This document shows, piece after piece, positions 9,237 through 16,617 of a DNA stretch of 64,000 nt; position 1 is the first letter of the stretch; each line of letters opens with the position of its first letter. The position numbers and the translations under genes were made by a program. The notes under the pieces were generated by a model. That model was given only the letters and a program-made list of their open reading frames with translations, did no database searches and was not told the DNA's origin. Origin of the DNA: Flavobacteriales bacterium (lineage in GTDB: Bacteria > Bacteroidota > Bacteroidia > Flavobacteriales_F > PHOS-HE28); the NCBI GenBank assembly GCA_016721825.1, contig JADKHI010000004.1, positions 124,001-188,000 of the forward strand, read 5' to 3'.

Positions 9237-11098
9237 CGTTTCCGCAGGAGCGTGAACCGGTCCAAAGAGAAAGGCTTCCGACCGAGGTTCCAGAAGTAGA
9301 TGATCTGCTCGGTCCCGGGCTGTATAGGCGGCACACGGCGGTTGAACACGAAGGGGCCTGTGACCACATCTTCCTGATCATACCGCACGCCTTCGCCGTT
9401 GATCCGTTGGGCATACACGATCACCAGTCGCGAGCCTTCCTCCACTGCGACGTTGCCCGAAACGATCCATTCATCGTAGATGGAACCTTCAGATGGAGGC
9501 GGGAGCTGGGTGATCTGCAAAGGGAACTCGCCCTCCTTCAAGCACCAACCGGGTGCCTCGGTTCTCACACAAGGGAGGGTATCGATCCGCATGGCGGGAA
9601 CCGACCTGATCTCGCCGTTCCAGATCAAGGTGTCTACTGTGAACGAGCGCACTGCATCCCGACGTTCAAACAGGAAGATCTCATACACATGGCCTCCCAG
9701 CACACGACTTCCCTCCGGTGGCTCGAAGGTCTCGAGCACGGTAAAGCGCTCATCTTTCAGTAGACGGTCGAGCGAGATACCCGCCTCATTGGAGCCGAGC
9801 TGTGCGTCCCAGGCAAGTAGGTCGCCGGGCAGAAAGTGTCTATCCACCTCTTCATCGGTAAGCCCCCACAGGGAGATGTACGTGGTGGTGTCGAACGGGT
9901 CCAGCTCCGCGCGGAAGGCCATGTACGGATGCGTCGAAAACACGCGAACCCTTTCGCGCATGTGCTTCTTGACACCGAAGGCCGCCGCGTCCAGAAAGCG
10001 CTGGTTCATCTCCTGTTTCACCGGCAACTGTACCTGCAGGACCAGGTCGCTCTGCGCCCACCACACGAGCACCGGAACAAGAACCACGCCTGCGGCCCAA
10101 CGCGCCCGTGGGGCTCGGATCAGCAGGAGCAACCCACGACCCAGCGTATAGGTGGTGAACACCGCAGCGAGCGGAATGGAAGTGACCAGTGTGCGCAACA
10201 GGCCAGCTGAGCCACGCCAGCCTTTCCACCAGAGCACGGAGTGAACGGCCACGATCGCGATAACAGGCAGGGCTGCCGTCAGCAACATCAAGCGGTGGGT
10301 GCGTCGCCCGTCCGGATCCTTCCAATGCACCAATGGCCACAGGATCAGCGCCGAAATGCCCAAGGTCAGCAGTGGCCTACCGTAGATCGTTTCCGCGCGG
10401 GACACGAAGTGGTTCAAGGGGCCAGAGCCATAGACATTGCCTGCGTAGCCGTAGGGGTCGTGCGACCAGAACCACAGCGGATCGCCGTGCACGACGGTCA
10501 CGATCAGTGCGAACAGGACCGGCCCCGCGAGGCACCAGGGCAGGGCACGCCATTGCCGTTGGAGCGTGAGCCATGCCATCACCATCGGAAGGAACACGAT
10601 GTACTCGGGTCGGGAGAAGGGTGTGAGGGAAGCAACGACAGCAGCAGCAACGGGCCGGTCCAAGAGCAGGAGCGACACCACCAGCACGGTCAGCAGGCCG
10701 AAGAGCGGCTCGGTCATACCGGCCATCACCATCAGCACGTATTGTGGGGCCAGCAACACAAGTGCTGGGAAAACCAACTGTGCTCCACCGCCAGCAGTAC
10801 GCAACGCACGCACGCCGATAAGGCCTGAAATGACCGCAACAACGGTGTTGAACACTACCACACCCGTATGGCCGAACTGTGCGAAGGGCGAGGCAAGCAG
10901 GGTGAAGAGCGGCTTGCCCCAGAGATCCAGAAAAAGCTCCGGATGGCGCCAGGAAAAGCGAGCGATCTGGTAGTGCTGCACCCCATCCCCCATCTCAAGA
11001 AGTCCCTCGTTCGCGCTGTGCAACAGCAGCAGTGCGATGCCCAGCAGCAGTGCCAGCGCGTAGGCTGCCCGCTCCGTGACGAGGCGCCACTCCATCAT
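9215..11098 (-). CDS. GT39/GT-C-like membrane glycosyltransferase candidate
   Basis: A 627-residue protein with about ten membrane helices in the first 350 residues. The first extracytoplasmic loop reads EMGDGVQHYQIARFSW followed by WGKPLFTLL, closely resembling the acidic loop of ArnT/PMT-type enzymes that transfer sugars from polyprenyl phosphate. The C-terminus is a soluble domain ending YDQEDV...IIYFWNLGRKPFSLDRF, shared with the genes at 5577 and 14049. It starts 4 bp after the GT2 gene and overlaps the next gene by 22 bp. Acceptor and donor are unknown. Confidence 0.65.
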   Translation of the reverse strand: MMEWRLVTERAAYALALLLGIALLLLHSANEGLLEMGDGVQHYQIARFSWRHPELFLDLWGKPLFTLLASPFAQFGHTGVVVFNTVVAVISGLIGVRALRTAGGGAQLVFPALVLLAPQYVLMVMAGMTEPLFGLLTVLVVSLLLLDRPVAAAVVASLTPFSRPEYIVFLPMVMAWLTLQRQWRALPWCLAGPVLFALIVTVVHGDPLWFWSHDPYGYAGNVYGSGPLNHFVSRAETIYGRPLLTLGISALILWPLVHWKDPDGRRTHRLMLLTAALPVIAIVAVHSVLWWKGWRGSAGLLRTLVTSIPLAAVFTTYTLGRGLLLLIRAPRARWAAGVVLVPVLVWWAQSDLVLQVQLPVKQEMNQRFLDAAAFGVKKHMRERVRVFSTHPYMAFRAELDPFDTTTYISLWGLTDEEVDRHFLPGDLLAWDAQLGSNEAGISLDRLLKDERFTVLETFEPPEGSRVLGGHVYEIFLFERRDAVRSFTVDTLIWNGEIRSVPAMRIDTLPCVRTEAPGWCLKEGEFPLQITQLPPPSEGSIYDEWIVSGNVAVEEGSRLVIVYAQRINGEGVRYDQEDVVTGPFVFNRRVPPIQPGTEQIIYFWNLGRKPFSLDRFTLLRKRWIQRPK

Positions 11099-11102
11099 CC
11101 GA

Positions 11103-11825
11103 TCAAGGGAACAGGCCGTAGCGCACGATGCACCAGATGGCGCGGAAGCCGTCCTTCCAGCCGATCTTCTTGCCCTCGGCGTAGGTGCGGCCGTAGTAGC
11201 TGATGCCCACCTCGTAGATGCGTGCGTCCTTCACCCGGGCCAGCTTCGCGGTCACCTCCGGCTCAAAGCCGAAGCGGCGCTCCTTCAGCACAAGCCCCTT
11301 GGCGATGTCGCTGCGGATCAGCTTGTAACAGGTCTCCATGTCCGACAGGTTCAGGTTGTTGAACGCGTTGGAGAGCTGGGTGAGGAACTTGTTGCCGATG
11401 GTGTGCCAGAAGAAAAGGATGCGGTGCGGGTGGTGGCCGATGAAGCGCGAACCGAAGACCACATCAGCAAAGCCTTCCACCACAGGGCGCAGCAGCTCAT
11501 TGTACTCGCGGGGATCGTACTCCAGGTCGGCGTCCTGCACCAACAGGTAATCGCCTGTGGCCTCCTTGATGCCGCGATGGATCGCAGCGCCCTTGCCCAT
11601 GTTGTGGGGCTGATCGTAGAACTTGATGCCCAGCGCTGGATTATCGGCCATGTAGTTGTGGATGGCCTTGATGGTCCCGTCCTTGGAGCCATCGTTCACG
11701 ATGATCACCTCTTTGGTGATGCCGTGCTCCAGCACCACATCGCGCACCTTGTCCAGGATCAGGTGGATGGTGCGCTCCTCGTTGTAGGCGGGGATGATGA
11801 TCGAGAGGGTGCGGACGTTGGCCAT
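11103..11825 (-). CDS. Family 2 glycosyltransferase, polyprenyl-phosphate mannosyltransferase-like
   Basis: A 240-residue cytosolic GT2 of the dolichyl-phosphate-mannose synthase (DPM1) type. The GT-A core is clear: IIIPAYNEE at residues 8-16, IIVNDGSKDGT near 41-51, and the metal-binding QDADLEYDP near 96-104. There are no C-terminal membrane helices, so this is the short, DPM1-like form. The likely reaction is transfer of a hexose from a nucleotide sugar to polyprenyl phosphate, supplying lipid-linked donor to GT-C enzymes. Neighbouring polytopic genes on the same strand fit that role. Sugar identity cannot be determined. Confidence 0.88.
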   Translation of the reverse strand: MANVRTLSIIIPAYNEERTIHLILDKVRDVVLEHGITKEVIIVNDGSKDGTIKAIHNYMADNPALGIKFYDQPHNMGKGAAIHRGIKEATGDYLLVQDADLEYDPREYNELLRPVVEGFADVVFGSRFIGHHPHRILFFWHTIGNKFLTQLSNAFNNLNLSDMETCYKLIRSDIAKGLVLKERRFGFEPEVTAKLARVKDARIYEVGISYYGRTYAEGKKIGWKDGFRAIWCIVRYGLFP

Positions 11826-11860
11826 TCGGTCGGTTCAGAGGCTGCGAAGGTCGTAGATCT

Positions 11861-13300
11861 TCAGGCCCCCTCGCCTCTCATTGTCGAGATCCAACGGGTG
11901 CCCCGCGCTGAACTTGCCACTATCAGGCAGGCCGTGAGCACGATCAACCAAGCCACCCTGGCCTGCAAGCGGTCATACACATTCGCCAAGCCACCGGTCA
12001 CCATCGCATTCAGAATGGTCCATGCAATGAACAGAACGGCGACCTGCAACAATGGCTTGTTCGCTTTCGCTTGCCCCCATAACAGCCCGAGGACCACCAA
12101 GCTCAGCAGGAAGACCAAGTGCACCACGATGTTCAGCAATTCGAAGTTCCACCCGTTATAGGCTTGTCGGGAGGTTATGTAAGAGGTTCGCTCCCAAGGC
12201 AAGTGCGTTCTGATCTCGTTGTAGGGCGCGCTGTCCGTGTGGTAACTGATCAAGCCTGAGCCGGCATTGATCTGGAAGAACTGCTTGAACGTATCGATGA
12301 TCCCGGTCCGCAGGAACATAGCGAGCGATGCAGGGTCCAGCAGAACATCGTGGATCAAGGGCGCAAGGACCGTATCTGCGGAAGCGATGTCCAGGTGCAT
12401 CCGGTTCAATACACTGTTCTCCGGCCAGATAATATTACCTGGTATGTCCGGTAGTTCATCTTTGTATGGGCACAGGGGATAGTCCTTGTCCCCACAATGG
12501 GCGTTGAGGAAGGAGCGCATCACATCCCCTTGACAGAGTTTCCCTGCAAGGAACACATTCGAGCTCGGCGAGAATACAGGCCTCAAGCCATGTCTTCCGT
12601 TGTACCAAGAAGCGAACACGACACAGGCCAGTACCGTCGCCAGCACACCTCGCCAGCGGAACCAGAACGCCTTTCCATACCGGTTCGCGGACCACAGCGA
12701 CCGATGAGCCGCCAGTAGGACAAGAAGCAGCAACGTCATGGCCACGTGTGAGAAGTGGGCCAGGAGGAAGAAGAAAAGGCACGACCACAAGAACACCGAT
12801 CGGCCGAGACCCACCACCCCTCCAAAGAACAGGAGATAGAGGATCATCACGATCAACGGAGTGAGCGCATCGGGCATGATCTGCGCCATGTACCAAGGCA
12901 TGCTCGACGTGACCATCAACACAGCGGTCACGATCAAATGCACCTTTCGAACGGGAGCGCCTACCGGTAGGACGCGCTTCAGGATCTCGTACAACAACCA
13001 AGCGAACATGCCTCCCTGAAAAAGGACCACGGTCCACAGGGTGCTTTGCCAGGTCACGGCCCTAATAATGAAGGAATACCCGATCGGTCTGTCCGGAGCG
13101 GGAAGCAGTGTGAATGCGCAACGGATGTATGTGCCAGTGTCGGAGTAGACGAACGGATAGCAGTTGACGAAAGCCAGCGCGCTGACCAGAAAGGCCATTC
13201 CCGTCAAGTAGAGCAGGGTCCGCGTCCGGTCCTTCGTCCACAGAAAATAGTCCGATAGCGCCAGCCCACCCTTCTCACCGAGCAGGAACGCGAAAGGCAA
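11861..13300 (-). CDS. Polytopic membrane protein of unknown function
   Basis: A roughly 480-residue integral membrane protein with about ten helices. A first loop VYSDTGTYIRCAF and then DRPIGYSFIIR mark a recognisable but unnamed Bacteroidota-type family; the acidic SDTGTY loop recalls GT-C enzymes. The frame is open to 13570, but that part overlaps scoB and is arginine-rich nonsense. The ATG at 13198 would cut into the first helix, so the TTG at 13300 is chosen; a GTG at 13354 is also possible. It ends 35 bp before the GT2 gene on the same strand. Confidence 0.6.
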   Translation of the reverse strand: MPFAFLLGEKGGLALSDYFLWTKDRTRTLLYLTGMAFLVSALAFVNCYPFVYSDTGTYIRCAFTLLPAPDRPIGYSFIIRAVTWQSTLWTVVLFQGGMFAWLLYEILKRVLPVGAPVRKVHLIVTAVLMVTSSMPWYMAQIMPDALTPLIVMILYLLFFGGVVGLGRSVFLWSCLFFFLLAHFSHVAMTLLLLVLLAAHRSLWSANRYGKAFWFRWRGVLATVLACVVFASWYNGRHGLRPVFSPSSNVFLAGKLCQGDVMRSFLNAHCGDKDYPLCPYKDELPDIPGNIIWPENSVLNRMHLDIASADTVLAPLIHDVLLDPASLAMFLRTGIIDTFKQFFQINAGSGLISYHTDSAPYNEIRTHLPWERTSYITSRQAYNGWNFELLNIVVHLVFLLSLVVLGLLWGQAKANKPLLQVAVLFIAWTILNAMVTGGLANVYDRLQARVAWLIVLTACLIVASSARGTRWISTMRGEGA

Positions 13301-13383
13301 GACCCTTCGCTTTGGCCGGAAGTGCTCGACGCGTGATCCGATGTCCACATCCACAGGACACCGCAAGGCGTGTTGCCGCTGCC

Positions 13384-14040
13384 TCAGACCACCATTTCGG
13401 GGATCTCCCCCTCGACCACCAGGCGCCCTTCGGTCTTCGCCTTGATCTCCTCGACGGTCACTCCGGGCGCACGTTCCAACAGCTTGAAGCCCTCCGGGGT
13501 CACATCGAACACGCCGAGGTCGCTGACGATCTTTTTCACGCAGCGCACGCCGGTGAGGGGGAGGGAGCACTGCTTCAGCAATTTGCTCTCACCGGCCTTG
13601 TTGGTGTGCAGCATGCACACGATGATGTTCTCCGCACTGGCCACCAGGTCCATGGCGCCACCCATGCCCTTCACCATCTTACCGGGGATCTTCCAGTTGG
13701 CGATGTCGCCATTGTCGGCCACCTCCATGGCGCCGAGCACGGTGAGCTGCACCTTCTGGCTGCGGATCATGGCAAAGCTGGTGGCGCTGTCGAAGATGCT
13801 GCTGCCGCCCAACAGGGTCACGGTCTGTTTGCCGGCGTTGATCAGGTCGGCATCCTCCTCCCCTTCGTATGGGAAGGGACCCATGCCGAGGATCCCGTTC
13901 TCGCTTTGCAGCACCACGTTGATGCCTTGCGGAATGTAGTTGGCCACCAAGGTCGGGATACCGATGCCGAGGTTCACGTAGTAGCCGTCCTTGAGCTCGC
14001 GCGCGATGCGCTTCGCCATCTGTTCCTTGGTGAGTGCCAT
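13384..14040 (-). CDS. scoB: 3-oxoacid CoA-transferase subunit B
   Basis: A 218-residue beta subunit of succinyl-CoA:3-oxoacid CoA-transferase, which activates acetoacetate with CoA from succinyl-CoA. The glutamate that forms the CoA thioester is E47 in QSENGILGMGP, and the glycine-rich NLGIGIPTLVANY precedes it. Length matches the family. Unusually, its partner scoA is not adjacent: a 1.8-kb membrane protein gene lies between them on the same strand, with an 8-bp spacer on this side. Confidence 0.93.
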   Translation of the reverse strand: MALTKEQMAKRIARELKDGYYVNLGIGIPTLVANYIPQGINVVLQSENGILGMGPFPYEGEEDADLINAGKQTVTLLGGSSIFDSATSFAMIRSQKVQLTVLGAMEVADNGDIANWKIPGKMVKGMGGAMDLVASAENIIVCMLHTNKAGESKLLKQCSLPLTGVRCVKKIVSDLGVFDVTPEGFKLLERAPGVTVEEIKAKTEGRLVVEGEIPEMVV

Positions 14041-14048
14041 GGTCGTTC

Positions 14049-15866
14049 TTACGGGTTACGAAGGTCGTGATCGGGCTGGATCCGCAAGGTGCGCACACGA
14101 CCGCTCGTCAGTGCAAGGTTCTGCCGATGTCGGTTCCAGAGGTAACACACCACACGCTTGGCGTTGCCGGAGAGGATCGGGAGGCGCCGCATGATGTGTA
14201 GCGTGTCTCCGGTCCATTCGCGTTGAAGCGTGCGCAGTTCGATCTGGTCGTAGTGCAGGTGTTCGCCATCGGGGCCGTCCACCTCGATCACCAATAAGGT
14301 CTCCAGGCAACGCGCATCGGACCGCAGGTCCAGCTCCAGTTCCAACACGAGCTCCTGCGCCACGAGCTCCTGCGCATTGGGCTCCCACAGTCCATGGAAT
14401 TCGTTGTTGAGGGCGGTCGGGGCCAGCACCGAATCCTTCAAGAGCGCCAGCTGGAGCGGTACGATGCGCTGCTTCAGTACCTGTCTGCCGGTGGCGCTGG
14501 TGGCAATGGTGCGGAAGCCCGGTGGCGCTGTGAAGTAGGTGGTGTCGATGAGCAATAGGTCGCAGTCGGCTTGAGGGAAGCCATGTGAGCTCAGCAGTGG
14601 AAGACCCGGCCGCATCCAGAGCCGTTCATGGTCCCACGGTGGGGGCATCTGGCGATAGCCATCCACCAACAACGGCCGTGGGGCCGCTCGCTGCAAACGT
14701 CCCACCGTATCGTAGATGTTCGCGCTGATGGCTTCCTCCGGCCAGCTCCGCACGTAGGTCAGATTCATCGTCGTCAAGGTCCGGACAGGTAGGACAAGGA
14801 GCAGCAAGGCCCCCCATTGCCACACTGCCTTTCGGCCCGCCAGGCCATCCACGGCGAAAGCGATGAGCAGAACGGCAAGCGGCAGCCAGTGCAGGGCGGT
14901 CCGACCGGAAGGGTAGAGCACGCCGAAGCCCTCACCAAGCACTAGGCGACCCATGAGTTCAGCAAGGAAAAGCCCAGCCAACACCGCTCCGGTCGACCGC
15001 CATCGGCCCCCGGTGTTTCGCAGCAAGAGCCAGCCCACGGCCACGAAGGCCGCCAGCATGAGCACTGCGACCGGCAGCATCACCCATCCGCCATCCGAGC
15101 CGAAGAACTCAACAGCCAACGACCTCAATGTGCCATGGTAGAGGCCATCCTCCGTGCCGAAATAGAGCAGGCCTTGGTCCTTCAATTCCTCAGCATAGAA
15201 CGAAACGCCGATAAGCGGTAAGAGGCCAAGCCCAAGCCACAACAAAGCACCTCCGGTCCGCTCACGGGTCGAACCCTTCTTGACCAACAGGTCCAGCGCG
15301 ATCACACCCAATGCGGCGCACCACAGGATCATCAACGAGAGCATGGAGAGCGCAGCGAGCATCCACGCGAACAGAGCAGCGAGCAAGTGGTTCCGACCGC
15401 TCTCACGTATCCATGATGTCGTGTGATACAAGGCCATGAGGAGGAAGGCCATGGCCATGCCGTAGCCGCGGTACACGCTGAAGAACTCGATCAGAACCGG
15501 AGCGAACAGCAAGGCCGCCCAAAGGCTCCAACGCACCACGAGCTCACGCACCAACGCACCCCAACGCCATGCGTACCAAGCATACAGCACGAACGACAGG
15601 GCGCTGAACACGCGAAGGCTCCACGGAGCCATGCCGAAGGCTTCGTAGCTCACCCAGCCGAGCGCCGTGCACAACAGGTGATTGCCTGCATCCCAATGGC
15701 TCAGGAAAGGCAGGAAGTGACCCGAGAGCGTGTAGACGAAGAACGTCCGGGCCTCATCGTGCGTGAGCGGCACCAGAAACGCTCGCAACGCCACGTGGAC
15801 GAAGGCCAGCGATGCCAGTAGCAGGAAGGCTCTGCGTTCGCGCACGGACTGGGCTTGTTCAGCCAC
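14049..15866 (-). CDS. GT-C-like polytopic membrane protein inserted between scoA and scoB
   Basis: A 605-residue protein with about ten membrane helices, then a soluble C-terminal domain from about residue 400. The first loop contains PLTHDEARTFFVYTLSG and HWDAGNHLL. The acidic HDE motif in that position is typical of GT39/GT-C enzymes. The C-terminal domain (LLVIEVDGPDGEHLHYDQ ... VVCYLWNRHRQN) matches those of the 5577 and 9215 genes. Its start overlaps the end of scoA by 8 bp, so it is translated with the CoA-transferase genes. Substrate unknown. Confidence 0.68.
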   Translation of the reverse strand: MAEQAQSVRERRAFLLLASLAFVHVALRAFLVPLTHDEARTFFVYTLSGHFLPFLSHWDAGNHLLCTALGWVSYEAFGMAPWSLRVFSALSFVLYAWYAWRWGALVRELVVRWSLWAALLFAPVLIEFFSVYRGYGMAMAFLLMALYHTTSWIRESGRNHLLAALFAWMLAALSMLSLMILWCAALGVIALDLLVKKGSTRERTGGALLWLGLGLLPLIGVSFYAEELKDQGLLYFGTEDGLYHGTLRSLAVEFFGSDGGWVMLPVAVLMLAAFVAVGWLLLRNTGGRWRSTGAVLAGLFLAELMGRLVLGEGFGVLYPSGRTALHWLPLAVLLIAFAVDGLAGRKAVWQWGALLLLVLPVRTLTTMNLTYVRSWPEEAISANIYDTVGRLQRAAPRPLLVDGYRQMPPPWDHERLWMRPGLPLLSSHGFPQADCDLLLIDTTYFTAPPGFRTIATSATGRQVLKQRIVPLQLALLKDSVLAPTALNNEFHGLWEPNAQELVAQELVLELELDLRSDARCLETLLVIEVDGPDGEHLHYDQIELRTLQREWTGDTLHIMRRLPILSGNAKRVVCYLWNRHRQNLALTSGRVRTLRIQPDHDLRNP

Positions 15867-16557
15867 GCTTACGGACGGTCCGTTGCTCGATCCGCTTCTC
15901 GTAGTTCGTGCCTTGGAAGATCCGGGTCACGAAGATCCCAGGCGTGTGGATCTCGTCCGGGTCCAGCGCACCTGCAGGTACGAGCTCCTCCACTTCGGCC
16001 ACCGTGATCTTGCCGGCCATGGCCATCATGGGATTGAAGTTGCGCGCGGTGTGCTTGTAGACCAGGTTGCCGAACGGATCTCCCTTCCAGGCCTTCACGA
16101 TGCTGAAGTCGGACCGGAGCCATTGCTCCATCACGTAGTGCTTGCCTTCAAACTCGCGCGTTTCCTTTCCGATGGCCACTTCGGTGCCATAACCCGCAGG
16201 CGTGAAGAACGCTGGAATGCCCGCACCACCAGCGCGGCAACGTTCGGCGAGCGTGCCTTGTGGGATCAGTTCCACTTCCAGTTCACCGCTCAGCATCTGC
16301 CGTTCGAACTCCTCGTTCTCGCCCACATAGCTGCTGATCATCTTGCGGATCTGCTTGGTCTGTAGCAGCAGACCGAGCCCGAAGTCATCCACGCCGGCAT
16401 TGTTGCTGATGCACGTGAGGCCCTTCGCACCGGAGCGCACCAAGGCCGCAATGCTGTTCTCCGGGATGCCGCACAGGCCGAAGCCGCCCACCATCAAGGT
16501 CATGCCGTCATGCAAGCCCTCCAAGGCCGCTTCGGCGTTCGCCACCACTTTGTTCAT
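15859..16557 (-). CDS. scoA: 3-oxoacid CoA-transferase subunit A
   Basis: A 232-residue alpha subunit of succinyl-CoA:3-oxoacid CoA-transferase. The conserved GGFGLCGIPE lies at residues 24-33, followed by ISNNAGVDDFGLG. Full family length and a clean ATG. It is the first gene of a minus-strand run (scoA, GT-C-like protein, scoB), preceded by a TATCTTCG -7-like element. The function requires ScoB encoded 1.8 kb downstream. Confidence 0.93.
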   Translation of the reverse strand: MNKVVANAEAALEGLHDGMTLMVGGFGLCGIPENSIAALVRSGAKGLTCISNNAGVDDFGLGLLLQTKQIRKMISSYVGENEEFERQMLSGELEVELIPQGTLAERCRAGGAGIPAFFTPAGYGTEVAIGKETREFEGKHYVMEQWLRSDFSIVKAWKGDPFGNLVYKHTARNFNPMMAMAGKITVAEVEELVPAGALDPDEIHTPGIFVTRIFQGTNYEKRIEQRTVRKRG

Positions 16558-16576
16558 GCTGAAGGAAATAGCGCGA

Positions 16577-16584
16577 CGAAGATA
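16577..16584 (-). promoter_or_regulatory. -7-like element upstream of scoA
   Basis: On the minus strand the sequence reads TATCTTCG, a TAnnTTTG variant, about 20 bp before the scoA ATG. The same octamer precedes ricT at 21086-21093. Confidence 0.45.
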
Positions 16585-16617
16585 TCCCCGGCTGGTGGTC
16601 CCAGGCCCGACGATCGC

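Noticed and set aside
13301..13570. In-frame N-terminal extension of the 11861 gene
   Set aside because: It overlaps scoB on the same strand and is Arg/Gly-rich nonsense; no homology to the membrane family.
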